31,473 nucleotides of DNA, taken from positions 1 through 31,473 of IMG/VR virus record IMGVR_UViG_3300025120_000299. The stretch is one strand, 5' to 3'. Positions within the stretch are counted from its first letter, which is position 1. Every line of letters starts with the position of its first letter. This document shows positions 12,942 to 21,679 of the stretch, piece after piece. The stretch is from a virus. The notes under the pieces were generated by a model, which ran no database searches, was not told where the DNA came from, and worked only from the letters and a program-made list of their open reading frames with translations. The position numbers were made by a program, and so were the translations under genes.

Positions 12942-15110
12942 TTAACTCGGTACTGAAGTGCTTTTAGCATCTGCTCCCATTCCATAACTTAAAGCATTTG
13001 AAGTGCTGTAAGGTGCTTCGCCTATTATATTATCTGCTCCACCCATTCCAGAACTTATGCCGTTTCCAGACGTACCAACTCCGTTTACTAAGTCATCTTC
13101 TGCCATATTTACACTTGTGCCGTTGTTAGTTCCTTTCTCATCTATTACAGTCCAGTTAGTATTAAAAGAGCTGTTTTCACCTAAAGTCCACCAGCTAACT
13201 AAATTTGAATACGAACTATGATTTTTGAGATTTGAAGGAAGCCCATTATTATAAATTTCTGTTACTTGTGCAGATGTTAAAGCTGTATTCCAGATTGACG
13301 CGTTTGAAAGTTTGCCATAAAAAGGTTGATTATAATTTTGACCGTTACCTATCCAAAAGTCACCAATAGAAGCACTTAATGAAGCTGGAATGCCGTTAAC
13401 AGCAGGAACATAAGTAAGCAAAGAACTTTTATCAACTCCATCTACATAAATTTTAACTTTATCCGTATTGCTTGCTCCACTTCCATTATAAACTAATACA
13501 ACATTATGCCAAGTTCCAGCAGTAACTACATCTGTTAAAGTTAAATAAGCAAAAGTTCCTGTTCCGTATTCAAAATACATTCTATTAAGACTACCCCAGT
13601 ACTCAAAAGAAAAAATAGGAGCTGAAGAATTATCACCAAACACCACTTGGTTTTGTGAAGTGCTATCTGTGTTAGCCCAAAAAGAAACACTTAATTCAGT
13701 AGCAGATGGAATTGCAGAAACACTGCCGCAATCTATATAATCATTTGAACCATCAAAATCTAAAGCGTATCTACTATAAGGACTTAATATATTAAGATTA
13801 GATTGAACTAAATTAGAAGCTGTCATTCCGCTAGAAGTTCCAGTGTTTGAATTAGAACTTGAGTCTTCAATCGACCAGTTAGAGCCGTCAAAAGTAGCTG
13901 AAGCATCTAACTTCCACCAACCTTGTAAACCACTGTAAGAGCTAATGTCTGGAGGAGTTCCATAGTTATATAGAGATGCTACTGATTCTGTTCCTGTTGC
14001 TGGTAAAGCTGTGTTAAATACTGAAAAATTTGACACTTCTCCAGTAAGGTTGAAACCCGCATTATAATAAGAACCTATAATAAAATCTAAATTATTTAAA
14101 TCTAAGTCTGTATAAGTCCAGTTGGCGGAAACAACACCATTAACATAAAAAACAGAGCTAGAAGGTAAAAAAGTTAAAGCAAAATTTGTCCATTCATTGT
14201 TAGGGTTTGTGTAACTTACTGCAAATTTCTGACCATTATTATAAAAAATAAATTTACTTGCATTAAGAACTAAAGCCATTTCATACCCTGTAAAGTTACC
14301 GAACTGGAATACTCCATCATCACTTGTGGTAGTGTTTGGATTTATCCAACCAGAGATAGTTAAACCACCTGTGTAATTATCACCAATACTATTGCCAATT
14401 CCTTTCCCACAGTTGATATAATCTCCTTGCGGTATAATCTCAAAAACATAATCACTAACAGCACTATTAGGAACTAAATACTCTGTTCCGTTATAAGCTG
14501 AATAATCACCGAGAGGGTAAAATGCTACTGGCTTTCTTCCATTTGTAATAGCCATAGGATTACCTACTCCAGTGCTTGAGCTACCATATAAAGCTGTTAT
14601 TTGAGCTTGTGAAAGAGCATAATCGAAAGCTGCAAAATGGTCAAGTTTGCCACTAAAAAGGAATGTTCCATTTGGCTTTGCTCCAATTGTATTAAACTTT
14701 GTATTTACACTTGTGCCGAATCCTGTTTGTGTTCCTAAAGATGTATTATTTTGAAAAACTTCAATACTGTTACCTTCTCTTACTATTATAATATTATACC
14801 ACTGTCCTGTTGACATAGAATGTGAAAATGGCAACCCTACACCAGTTATATTTACATAAATGTTTGCTCCATCAATATAAATGAAATAATTATTACCATA
14901 ACTGATTTCACCTAAAATTACTGAACCTAAAGCATCACTATTTACCCAAAAAGATGCTGTAGAATTTAATCCTAAGTCAATAGAGCTTGTTAGGTTAACT
15001 CTATCGTTATTAAACTGCATTGAATAGTTTGAAAACTTTGAGTTATTGTCTTCACTGCCATTAAATGAATTTGGCATTCTAAAATTTCTATTGTAAAATT
15101 CAGTACTCAT
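12942..15110 (-). CDS. Multi-LamG tail/receptor-binding protein
   Basis: The 722-aa protein has three concanavalin A/LamG-like modules at about 27-170, 200-400 and 445-625. Each has a ...DFDGSNDYI(D)-type start, a W(H/Y)N(V/I) strand and a terminal SNASIWNTALTSAQVTEIYN-type strand. A linker such as GLQGWWKLDASATFDGSNWS separates them. The C-terminus (about 660-722), rich in Gly, Ser and Met (NALSYGMGADAKSTSVPS), resembles the end of many Bacteroidota phage LamG proteins and may dock to the tail. LamG modules bind glycans or proteins, so a role in host recognition is likely. It overlaps the shorter LamG gene by one base. Confidence 0.82.
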   Translation of the reverse strand: MSTEFYNRNFRMPNSFNGSEDNNSKFSNYSMQFNNDRVNLTSSIDLGLNSTASFWVNSDALGSVILGEISYGNNYFIYIDGANIYVNITGVGLPFSHSMSTGQWYNIIIVREGNSIEVFQNNTSLGTQTGFGTSVNTKFNTIGAKPNGTFLFSGKLDHFAAFDYALSQAQITALYGSSSTGVGNPMAITNGRKPVAFYPLGDYSAYNGTEYLVPNSAVSDYVFEIIPQGDYINCGKGIGNSIGDNYTGGLTISGWINPNTTTSDDGVFQFGNFTGYEMALVLNASKFIFYNNGQKFAVSYTNPNNEWTNFALTFLPSSSVFYVNGVVSANWTYTDLDLNNLDFIIGSYYNAGFNLTGEVSNFSVFNTALPATGTESVASLYNYGTPPDISSYSGLQGWWKLDASATFDGSNWSIEDSSSNSNTGTSSGMTASNLVQSNLNILSPYSRYALDFDGSNDYIDCGSVSAIPSATELSVSFWANTDSTSQNQVVFGDNSSAPIFSFEYWGSLNRMYFEYGTGTFAYLTLTDVVTAGTWHNVVLVYNGSGASNTDKVKIYVDGVDKSSLLTYVPAVNGIPASLSASIGDFWIGNGQNYNQPFYGKLSNASIWNTALTSAQVTEIYNNGLPSNLKNHSSYSNLVSWWTLGENSSFNTNWTVIDEKGTNNGTSVNMAEDDLVNGVGTSGNGISSGMGGADNIIGEAPYSTSNALSYGMGADAKSTSVPS

Positions 15111-16069
15111 TATTCTCCCATTTTATACCACGCTTTCAAATTGCTTGAACTCGCATTAGTTAAACTTGTTAATTCTGAAGGCCCTGCTGCTATCTCTGTG
15201 ACTGCATCGCTGCTTAAAGCTGTATTCCAAACTGAAAATTCGTCAATGTTTCCAGTATAGAAATAAGTGTTATTTGCTCTTCTACCTATGTTTAAAGGAA
15301 CATTAAAGAAATTAGGAGTACCAGCAGCATTACCAATATAGGATTGATTACCACCTGACACACTGTTTTGATAAAATGTTATTCCACCAGTAGAAAGTGT
15401 TTTATCTATTACTATAATAACATTTACCCATTCATTTAAAATGACTGGAGGATTACCCGAAGAGAAAACTACATTTCCAGATAAAGACATAAACCAAGAT
15501 GAACTTTTATAAAGCTCAAAAGATGCAGATGTTTTTTGTCCAAAAACAAAACCAAAAGAAGTTACGCTTGTGTTATACCAGAATGAAATTGAAATTTGAT
15601 TTACACTACTTAAAACGTCTAAAGGAGAGTTTTGTATTTCAAAATAGTCGTTCACCCCATCAAAAGAAAATGAACGGGTAGAACTATAAGGCGCAGCTGT
15701 AACACCTACAGTCTGACCGCTTTGAACTCCGTCTACAGTGTAAGTAATAATATGATTATCAATAGTAGTAGCACTTAAATCTATTTGACCAGTTGAACTA
15801 TTAAAACTTCCTGTATCTACAAACACTACTCCAGCATCTGCATTGAAAGAACCGCCAGCTGTTCCTGTTATTGTTGGTGTTGGGTCAGCTTCACCTTGAT
15901 TATATGAACTTTTGCCATATGCAAAGGATGCTGAAGTACCAATTAAAGCAGTATCACCACTCCAACTATTTTCATAAATAGCACCTTCATTAATAGTATT
16001 AGTGGCTAATTTACCAAATCCATTTGTGCTGTTTTTTGCTGCTTGTCCCCAATCGTTTGTTACTGCCAT
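15110..16069 (-). CDS. LamG tail/fibre protein with Ig-like flavobacterial repeat
   Basis: The 319-aa protein begins with WGQAAKNSTNGFGKLATNTI and ENSWSGDTALIG, a block recurrent in structural proteins of Bacteroidota phages. Residues about 60-115 form an adhesin-like repeat of the type found in secreted flavobacterial adhesins (DPTPTITGTAGGSF ... STGQIDLS ... HIITYTV). Residues 130-310 are one LamG module, ending LKAWYKMGE. It probably attaches the recognition apparatus to the particle and takes part in binding the cell surface. The host-like repeat suggests capture of adhesin modules. Confidence 0.8.
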   Translation of the reverse strand: MAVTNDWGQAAKNSTNGFGKLATNTINEGAIYENSWSGDTALIGTSASFAYGKSSYNQGEADPTPTITGTAGGSFNADAGVVFVDTGSFNSSTGQIDLSATTIDNHIITYTVDGVQSGQTVGVTAAPYSSTRSFSFDGVNDYFEIQNSPLDVLSSVNQISISFWYNTSVTSFGFVFGQKTSASFELYKSSSWFMSLSGNVVFSSGNPPVILNEWVNVIIVIDKTLSTGGITFYQNSVSGGNQSYIGNAAGTPNFFNVPLNIGRRANNTYFYTGNIDEFSVWNTALSSDAVTEIAAGPSELTSLTNASSSNLKAWYKMGE

Positions 16070-16080
16070 AATCTATTTTT

Positions 16081-16581
16081 TTAAAGTACCCATCCTCCAA
16101 AATCTGCATTTGTATCAGGTGACATATCATCATTACTATTACTGTTGTATTCAGGAAAAGTTGTTTGATTAAAAGTCATATAGTCAATAAATCGATTAGT
16201 ATAGAATTGAGCTGTTGTTCTACTTCTTTCAACTAAGCTATCAACGTGTTCTTTTGTTAGTGCTGTGCTATTTTCAGGATTCTTTGTATATATTCCACCA
16301 TTAGCAATATTAACTCCAGCATATGGTAAGTATTCAACCATTGCCCAATGTAAAAGCATACTTTTTATATAATCAGAAAGTAAAGCTAAATAAGGATTTG
16401 CTAAAGTACCTGCAACAATATCTGCTTGAATTTTTTCGTATAAATCAGTGCCTAAATAATTCTGTATATGAATGTCCTGAGCTTGGTTTATAAATGGTAA
16501 AAGCTTGTCATTATCGATGTTACCATTAGCAGCAGTGAAAACTGAAATATCGTGTCTTGTTACAAATAGTGCTTTGCTCAT
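16081..16581 (-). CDS. Head-tail connector/adaptor-like protein
   Basis: The 166-aa protein is mostly helical with KLLPFINQAQDIHIQNYLGTDLYEKI near residues 26-51. That is the helical start seen in gp6-type connector proteins and in the DUF6712-type proteins of Bacteroidota phages. YIKSMLLHWAMVEYLPY follows. It sits directly after portal (4-nt overlap), where a ring adaptor that links portal and tail is expected. The C-terminus is acidic and disordered. The family name is from memory and not verified. Confidence 0.7.
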   Translation of the reverse strand: MSKALFVTRHDISVFTAANGNIDNDKLLPFINQAQDIHIQNYLGTDLYEKIQADIVAGTLANPYLALLSDYIKSMLLHWAMVEYLPYAGVNIANGGIYTKNPENSTALTKEHVDSLVERSRTTAQFYTNRFIDYMTFNQTTFPEYNSNSNDDMSPDTNADFGGWVL

Positions 16582-18353
16582 TTCTTATAGTTTGGATGAT
16601 GACCATTGTTAGGCATATTTACAGGAGCTTTAACAGCTTGTTTTCTACCTCTTGGTTTTGGTTCGTAACTTTTAGGAATAGCTTTAGTCGTTTTGTAATC
16701 ATCTAAATCTTTACTTCCTGTTTCTTTTCCTTTCTTAATTTTGTATAATATTTGTTGCCATTTATGTCTGCAATAAACACCGCCTTTAAACTTAAATAAA
16801 TCGTAGTTTTGACCATTGTGCATAGGTAGTTCTGCAGCTTTAAAATTCATATCTCTACTTGCTTTGTCAATATCTTCTAATCTATACACTATGCCTTGTC
16901 TTGTTCTTGCCATCATTTCTTTACAAAACTCTCTACTTTCACCACCTCTGCTGCTGCCTTTAGCATATTTGTATCTTACTTTATACATTGATTTATCTAA
17001 AGTAGAAAAACCATCCTCTTTACTATCTACAGTTTCACTTAATTGAATCATTGAAGCTGCCCAATCTTCTTCACTTTCGTTATCTTCTTCAACATCTCTA
17101 ATATCAATCATTTCAACTTCATCAGAGTTCATTATCTCGCCTTTAAGAGAGTTTAAAGCATCGTGAAGTAGTTTATCACTATCTTTATCTTTTATTTGCT
17201 TAGAAGCCATTATTTCAAGTTCTGTTTCTTCTTTCTTGATTCCTGTTTCTTCTTCGCGTTGTTCTTCACTCACTACATCATCAAGTTCCATAAACTCTAA
17301 AGGCTCAAGAGTTTTAAAATATAAGTTTAATGAAATATCATTATAAGCAAGTATTTCATCAAGCGCATCAATAATTAAATTTTGGTAAGGCTTAATAACA
17401 ATATTATCAAATAATAGTGTAGCATTTTTAATCTCATCTGCATTACTTGAAAAGCCGTTTGCAGAACCTAAACCAAGTAATAAAGGTGAAGTAACGCGAT
17501 GTGTTACCATTATTTTAGTTTGACACTCTGTACTTAAATATTCATAATGTGCAGGCGCATCATTCAGCGGAATATCTTCAACAGTTGTTTTACTTTCTGC
17601 ATTATTATTAAACGCAACGATTACCTTTTCGCCATAGCTTCCAGTAAGTTTATTTAGTACATCAGTTTTTATCTGTAATTGTTTTTCTCTATCAGGAACA
17701 CCATTATTGAAGTTCACTACTTTAGTACCTGAAAAGCCGTTTTGAGTATCGTTAATTAAATAGTCTGCAATTTCTTTTTCTAATATTGCATAGCTTGTTT
17801 GATAGTCTGCTGGTGAATAGTAATAAAAACCAGTTAAGCTTCTTTTTACAATGTAGATTTCATTTTGTGCGCCACTACCAAAAACAGGAAACTTTGTTAG
17901 CTTTGTGTTTTTTGTAACTTTTGTCCAATCAGGCGCATAGTAATAATTGTTAATGTTACCCTTTTCATCCATTTTTTCAGCTCTTAAAGTTTCTCTTGGA
18001 AAATATGTAATTGCTGAAATTTTATTTTTATTATAAGTTATTTGAAAAGATGCTTCACCTAATATTTTTAAATCTTGTGAAACACATCTTAAATCTTTTG
18101 GTTTTAACAAACTTTTCATTTGAGCATATTGCTCAGGCTTTTTACTTGAATCTGTTGCATCAATGCCTTTACCATAAATAAGATTAACAATACCATTAAT
18201 TACTGCATTGTTAGTTGTGCTGTCCATATAAGCATCAATTAAACATTGATAGTAATCGTTATTGTCTCCTATTCCTACCCAGTTTCTATTACGTTCTTCT
18301 GTAATAGTTGGCCTTTCATATTCGTTAAGCTGTATTAAATGTAAATTATCCAT
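16578..18353 (-). CDS. Portal protein with C-terminal MuF-like domain
   Basis: The 591-aa protein has a portal core in residues 1-390: an N-terminal wing, GIVNLIYGKGID, TYFPRETLRAEK, TSYAILEKEIADYLIND, and the SPLLLGLGSANGFSSNADEI stretch of the clip/stem region. The portal is the 12-fold ring at the capsid vertex through which DNA passes. An acidic linker (about 395-450) leads to a second domain (about 460-545) with GGESREFCKEMMARTRQGIV and GGVYCRHKWQQILYKI. The SREFC...CRH pattern resembles the C-terminus of MuF/SPP1 gp7 minor head proteins. This is an apparent fusion. The start overlaps the 118-aa gene by 8 nt. Confidence 0.85.
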   Translation of the reverse strand: MDNLHLIQLNEYERPTITEERNRNWVGIGDNNDYYQCLIDAYMDSTTNNAVINGIVNLIYGKGIDATDSSKKPEQYAQMKSLLKPKDLRCVSQDLKILGEASFQITYNKNKISAITYFPRETLRAEKMDEKGNINNYYYAPDWTKVTKNTKLTKFPVFGSGAQNEIYIVKRSLTGFYYYSPADYQTSYAILEKEIADYLINDTQNGFSGTKVVNFNNGVPDREKQLQIKTDVLNKLTGSYGEKVIVAFNNNAESKTTVEDIPLNDAPAHYEYLSTECQTKIMVTHRVTSPLLLGLGSANGFSSNADEIKNATLLFDNIVIKPYQNLIIDALDEILAYNDISLNLYFKTLEPLEFMELDDVVSEEQREEETGIKKEETELEIMASKQIKDKDSDKLLHDALNSLKGEIMNSDEVEMIDIRDVEEDNESEEDWAASMIQLSETVDSKEDGFSTLDKSMYKVRYKYAKGSSRGGESREFCKEMMARTRQGIVYRLEDIDKASRDMNFKAAELPMHNGQNYDLFKFKGGVYCRHKWQQILYKIKKGKETGSKDLDDYKTTKAIPKSYEPKPRGRKQAVKAPVNMPNNGHHPNYKK

Positions 18354-18702
18354 TGTAGTATATAAATTCGTTATCTCCTGTGCTTTGCTCTATATAAACA
18401 CCATTGCTTATTTCATAATCGCTTAGTGTTTGATTGCTACAATACATCTTATCTTTAAATATAATATTGTTATCTGTTGTGTTGGTAATTGTTATAGTAT
18501 AGTAGTTATTTTCTGTCAAAGCTTGTGTAGTTGTATAAGTGTAAAAATAATCTAATTCTGTAAAAGTAGCTGCTTCATCTGTTAAAATAATTTTATTTTT
18601 TGCTTCAGATTTAATTACGAGCTTATAAACTTTAACACCATCAATTGTTTCTCTTGGTATAAAGTTAATTACTCTTGTTCCGCTTTTCGTTAATATCTGC
18701 AT
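18346..18702 (-). CDS. Beta-rich structural protein, unknown
   Basis: The 118-aa protein is rich in Thr, Asn and Tyr, with alternating beta-like segments (NNYYTITITNTTDNNIIFKD, YCSNQTLSDYEISNGVYIEQ). Small beta-rich proteins of this kind lie between tail tube and portal genes in Bacteroidota phages. It may be a head-tail joining, decoration or tail protein. It follows an intrinsic terminator (18714-18743) by about 12 nt and overlaps portal by 8 nt. Confidence 0.7.
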   Translation of the reverse strand: MQILTKSGTRVINFIPRETIDGVKVYKLVIKSEAKNKIILTDEAATFTELDYFYTYTTTQALTENNYYTITITNTTDNNIIFKDKMYCSNQTLSDYEISNGVYIEQSTGDNEFIYYNG

Positions 18703-18713
18703 TATCTTAAAAT

Positions 18714-18743
18714 AAAAAAAAGGGAGGCTAACTACTTCCTCCC
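18714..18743 (-). terminator. Strong intrinsic terminator after the tail tube gene
   Basis: On the minus strand the stem is GGGAGG (18743-18738) with CCTCCC (18727-18722) across a 10-nt loop, followed by eight T (18721-18714). It lies between the tube gene and the 118-aa/portal genes and should reduce transcription into portal. Confidence 0.85.
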
Positions 18744-18792
18744 CTTCAAACCAACTATATTATGAATTACACAACTATTAATTGAGTATTTT

Positions 18793-19341
18793 TTAACTAT
18801 TAGTACCTACTGTTACAGTTACAGTTGCTGAACTCATACCAGCAAAAGGATTCGCAGCAGTTCCACCACTTATAAAGTTAGCAGGCTTCAATTCAGAAGC
18901 AGCTAAAGTTAAAGAGTATCCGCTCAAATCACCAAATGCAGTACCAGTCGCAATTGAACCTCCAGTTACTTCACAACCGTGTGCAGTTCCACAAAGCATA
19001 AAGTTTCCATTTCTGTCTTCTATTGCTATATGTGGTCTACCGTAAGCCATTAGTTTTAATTCTTTATTATCTTCTTTAGATAATTTAGGTAAAGTTAGTG
19101 TTAATGTTTGTTCGAAGAATGTAGTTCCATTCTCTCTTGAAGAAGTAATAGCTTGTTCTAAACTATTTGTTCCTTTCAAGTCGTATTGGTAGCAGGTAAA
19201 TGTTCCGCTTAAATCTGTTATTTCGTCGGCTGTTTCTGTAACTGTACCTAAATCTCCGAAGTCTACAAACCAAGCTCTAACAATTCCGCCAATCTGGTCT
19301 TTACAAGGATTCTTACGTCCTGCTGATAAATCGCATGCCAT
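18793..19341 (-). CDS. Major tail tube-like protein
   Basis: The 182-aa protein begins MACDLSAGRKNPCKDQIGGI, a start typical of a family found directly after the capsid gene in Bacteroidota siphophages. A beta-rich body includes TFTCYQYDLKGTNSLEQ and FFEQTLTLTLPKLSKEDNKEL, compatible with the tube fold, and the end is Thr/Val-rich. Size and position fit the protein that stacks into the tail tube around the tape measure. It is flanked by a weak and a strong terminator, which would tune its amount. A capsid-decoration role is the less likely alternative. Confidence 0.7.
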   Translation of the reverse strand: MACDLSAGRKNPCKDQIGGIVRAWFVDFGDLGTVTETADEITDLSGTFTCYQYDLKGTNSLEQAITSSRENGTTFFEQTLTLTLPKLSKEDNKELKLMAYGRPHIAIEDRNGNFMLCGTAHGCEVTGGSIATGTAFGDLSGYSLTLAASELKPANFISGGTAANPFAGMSSATVTVTVGTNS

Positions 19342-19354
19342 TTGTTAAAGTTTT

Positions 19355-19378
19355 AAAAGGAGCGCATTTCAACGCTCC
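19355..19378 (-). terminator. Weak terminator/attenuator between capsid and tube genes
   Basis: On the minus strand GGAGCG (19378-19373) pairs with CGCTCC (19364-19359) across an 8-nt loop. Only four T follow, then AAAAC. The stem is G+C-rich, the T-tract short. It may be a partial terminator or an RNA-stabilising hairpin after the capsid gene. Confidence 0.65.
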
Positions 19379-19395
19379 ATTGTTAATTAATTTTC

Positions 19396-20322
19396 TTAAG
19401 CGTGGTAAAGAACGATGTCAGAACCAATGCCATATTGAACACCAGCCGTATATCTCATTACAACTCTTGCATTCTGCGAACCATCTAAATCCGCCATATC
19501 TAATAACTTAACTTCGTTATAATCAGAAAGTAATCCTGTACCAAAGAATAAGTTTGATTTTTCAGCAGCCATTGCAGTATCGTCATTTAGTCCATTAGCT
19601 ACGAATAACTTAACACCATCAAAAGATAATGCTTGGTCACCATACCACATATGAGATTTAGCGTCTACACCTGAGTTAGTAGCAGCAAATCCACCTAAAG
19701 CTCTTACGTAAGCTCTTGCAATGTTTTGTGAAATGTAAATGTGTAAATCTTCTTTTCCATAAAGAGCTGAAGGAATTGCATCTACAATAGAACCTAATTT
19801 GTCAACTACGTTTGCGGCAGTTACAGCAGCGTGTGAAGCTACATCAATAACATCAGCATCAGCTAAAGCTAAAGTAACTAATCCATCATATTCACCAGCG
19901 TTTGCATTAGCGCCTTCCCAAATGTTTTTCTCATTCTTTTCAGCTACTAATCCAGCTACGTGGCCAATCATAAAATCTGAAAATTTAGGAGGCATATTGT
20001 CAAATGCAGAATATCCCATTTGTACTGCTTCCCAATCAGAAGTGAAATTTGATTTACATAATTCAAGATTTACTTGAAATTCTTCAGGCTGTAAAATTCT
20101 TTCAGTAAGAGTTACAGTTCCTGTTGGTGTAAAATCACAAGTTGCATCTTTAATAATATTAGCATCTGTTGCTACTTTCTTGATTACTTCTTTAAATTTT
20201 ACGTTTGGTTTTACTTCAATACCACCTTGTTCGATAGTTGCTCCACTAAGTAAAGCTGCAGAAATATATTTTCCTGCAAATTCACCAGCGTAAGTTGAAG
20301 TTATACTTGTTGTTGTTGCCAT
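19396..20322 (-). CDS. Major capsid protein (HK97-fold type)
   Basis: The 308-aa protein starts MATTTSITSTYAGEFAGKYI. The pattern of an N-terminal arm, a central FLNLE-like strand region and a long A-domain fits HK97-type capsids of Bacteroidota phages. Marks include GGIEVKPNVKFKEVIKKVAT, LTERILQPEEFQVNLELCKS, SDYNEVKLLDMADLDGSQNA and VVMRYTAGVQYG near the end. It follows an acidic scaffold-like gene and precedes the tail tube gene. Several hundred copies form the shell. The length is typical. Confidence 0.88.
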   Translation of the reverse strand: MATTTSITSTYAGEFAGKYISAALLSGATIEQGGIEVKPNVKFKEVIKKVATDANIIKDATCDFTPTGTVTLTERILQPEEFQVNLELCKSNFTSDWEAVQMGYSAFDNMPPKFSDFMIGHVAGLVAEKNEKNIWEGANANAGEYDGLVTLALADADVIDVASHAAVTAANVVDKLGSIVDAIPSALYGKEDLHIYISQNIARAYVRALGGFAATNSGVDAKSHMWYGDQALSFDGVKLFVANGLNDDTAMAAEKSNLFFGTGLLSDYNEVKLLDMADLDGSQNARVVMRYTAGVQYGIGSDIVLYHA

Positions 20323-20333
20323 TTTATTTTATT

Positions 20334-20927
20334 TTAATTGTTAAATATTTTATTATAAACTCTATCTTTAGTTGTTACAACCTTATTAGCAGAAATTTTG
20401 AAGTTTAATTTTTTATCTTCTTTTTCTGGATTGTGTTTTACAGGTTCAGCAGATAGTTCAACTTCTTCTACTTCTTCCTTAACTTCAGATAGTTCTTCTT
20501 TTTCTTCTTTGTTACCCATTTTTTCAATCATTTCTTTAAGCTCATTCATAGCTAATGAAAATTCTTCTTTAGTAACATATTTCATTTCTTCTTCTTCTTC
20601 CAATTCAGTTTCTACTTCTTCAGATACTGTTTCTTCAGATAATTCTTCTTCAACAGCTTCTTCTTCTGCTGCTGCTTCTTTAATACTGTCGATTAATCCT
20701 TCTTCAGATACTATAAGAATTTTGCCATCTTCTAATTCATATTCACCAACAGGAAGCGCAATTTCTTCTTCTTCTGTTTTAATGAATATTGATTTACCTG
20801 CTTCAAAAGATTCTGCAACAAGTATAGTACCGTTCTCAAGTACCATTTCAGCTAATTCTGTTTTTTCTTCAGAAAGTTCAACACCAACAATATTTTTAAT
20901 TTTGCTTAGTATTTCGTTTGCTTTCAT
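20334..20927 (-). CDS. Acidic scaffolding-like protein
   Basis: The start is taken as ATG 20927 (MKANEILSKIKNIVG). Upstream GTG 20945 and ATG 20936 would add up to six residues. The 197-aa protein is extremely Glu-rich in its middle (for example AAAEEEAVEEELSEETVSEE) and has a helical segment YVTKEEFSLAMNELKEMIEK. Its basic C-terminus could bind the capsid protein. These are marks of scaffolding proteins, and it lies just ahead of the capsid gene. The candidate 30-bp regulatory element lies 20 nt before the start, so a new transcript may begin here. Confidence 0.75.
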   Translation of the reverse strand: MKANEILSKIKNIVGVELSEEKTELAEMVLENGTILVAESFEAGKSIFIKTEEEEIALPVGEYELEDGKILIVSEEGLIDSIKEAAAEEEAVEEELSEETVSEEVETELEEEEEMKYVTKEEFSLAMNELKEMIEKMGNKEEKEELSEVKEEVEEVELSAEPVKHNPEKEDKKLNFKISANKVVTTKDRVYNKIFNN

Positions 20928-20946
20928 AATTATCATATTATACACT

Positions 20947-20976
20947 TAATGTAAAAAAAAGTCCAAAGTGTTATGT
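20947..20976 (-). promoter_or_regulatory. 30-bp element before the scaffold-capsid block (copy B)
   Basis: On the minus strand ACATAACACT, then a 4-base variable stretch and CTTTTTTTTACATTA (with one C/G change). It is identical at 27 of 30 positions to 30239-30268. It sits in a 50-nt gap, 20 nt before ATG 20927. It lacks the host TANNTTTG form, so a phage-specific (late) promoter or operator is suggested. Confidence 0.5.
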
Positions 20977-20995
20977 GTTTTAACAATATTTATTT

Positions 20996-21463
20996 TTAAG
21001 ATGCTTTTTTCTGTATAATAAACCACTCAGAACCATCACTCCAAATTGTAACACCTTCATACGCTTTGTTTATTTCATAGTTACTTGAAGAACCATCTAA
21101 ATTTTGACCAGAAGCTGGTGTTACATATACTCTTGTGTTAGTAGCAAATGAAGAATCTGAAATTAATCTTATTACTCTATTTGTGTTGTTTGCATCTGTA
21201 CAGTCAGGAAGTGTTAAAATCATAGAACCATTTGCACCACTCCAAGTTAGCTTTATCATTTCAGCATCTGCAAATATTGAACGCCCTAAATCATCATTAA
21301 CACTTGGAACAACTGTTAAGCTATAAGGAACTAAATAATTTATTATTTCTTTTTGTAGATTTTTAAAAGTAATTTTTTTTGTTTCATTACTTTGAACAAC
21401 TGCAAATTCATCACTTTGTGTTAAATCAGTAGTTGCATTTAATTCTGATATTCTTTTACTCAT
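20996..21463 (-). CDS. Capsid decoration or head-fibre-like protein
   Basis: The 155-aa protein starts MSKRISELNATTDLTQSDEF and continues AVVQSNETKKITFKNLQKEI, the common N-terminal adaptor block of phage fibre and decoration proteins. A beta-rich domain follows (MILTLPDCTDANNTNRVIRL, then YEINKAYEGVTIWSDGSEWF) that looks like a small compact trimeric head-fibre or decoration domain. It lies among capsid genes, between protease and scaffold, so attachment to the head is more likely than to the tail. The adaptor block alone cannot decide. Confidence 0.7.
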   Translation of the reverse strand: MSKRISELNATTDLTQSDEFAVVQSNETKKITFKNLQKEIINYLVPYSLTVVPSVNDDLGRSIFADAEMIKLTWSGANGSMILTLPDCTDANNTNRVIRLISDSSFATNTRVYVTPASGQNLDGSSSNYEINKAYEGVTIWSDGSEWFIIQKKAS

Positions 21464-21465
21464 TT

Positions 21466-21678
21466 TTAAAGTTTTATATTATTGTTATTTTCTTGTTTTA
21501 AATTTGCGCCTGTTTCTAATAGTAAAACTCCAGCGCCTGTTATAACTCCGATTCCTTGTGCTTGGTGTGAACCATCGCAACAGTTTACGCTATACGTGCC
21601 ATCATCACATAAACAACCTCTTCTTCCTCCTGTTGGTGAAGTTCTGCTTAGTGTTTTTGATTTTCTTCTTCTTTTCAT
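21466..21678 (-). CDS. Cys-rich small structural-region protein
   Basis: The 70-aa protein has a very basic N-terminus (MKRRRKSKTL) and the compact pattern GCLCDDGTYSVNCCDGSHQA followed by QGIG. I recognise C-x-C...CC-D-G...QGIG as a recurrent motif of small proteins in head gene clusters of Bacteroidota phages. A hydrophobic stretch (VITGAGVLLLETGA) follows. The Cys residues could make disulfides or bind metal. The function is unknown. It starts one base after the protease gene. Confidence 0.75.
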   Translation of the reverse strand: MKRRRKSKTLSRTSPTGGRRGCLCDDGTYSVNCCDGSHQAQGIGVITGAGVLLLETGANLKQENNNNIKL

Positions 21679-21679
21679 T

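Noticed and set aside
20398-20949. Plus-strand 183-codon Ser-rich frame
   Set aside because: It is the reverse complement of the Glu-rich scaffold gene; GAA/GAG codons read as Ser-rich on the other strand.
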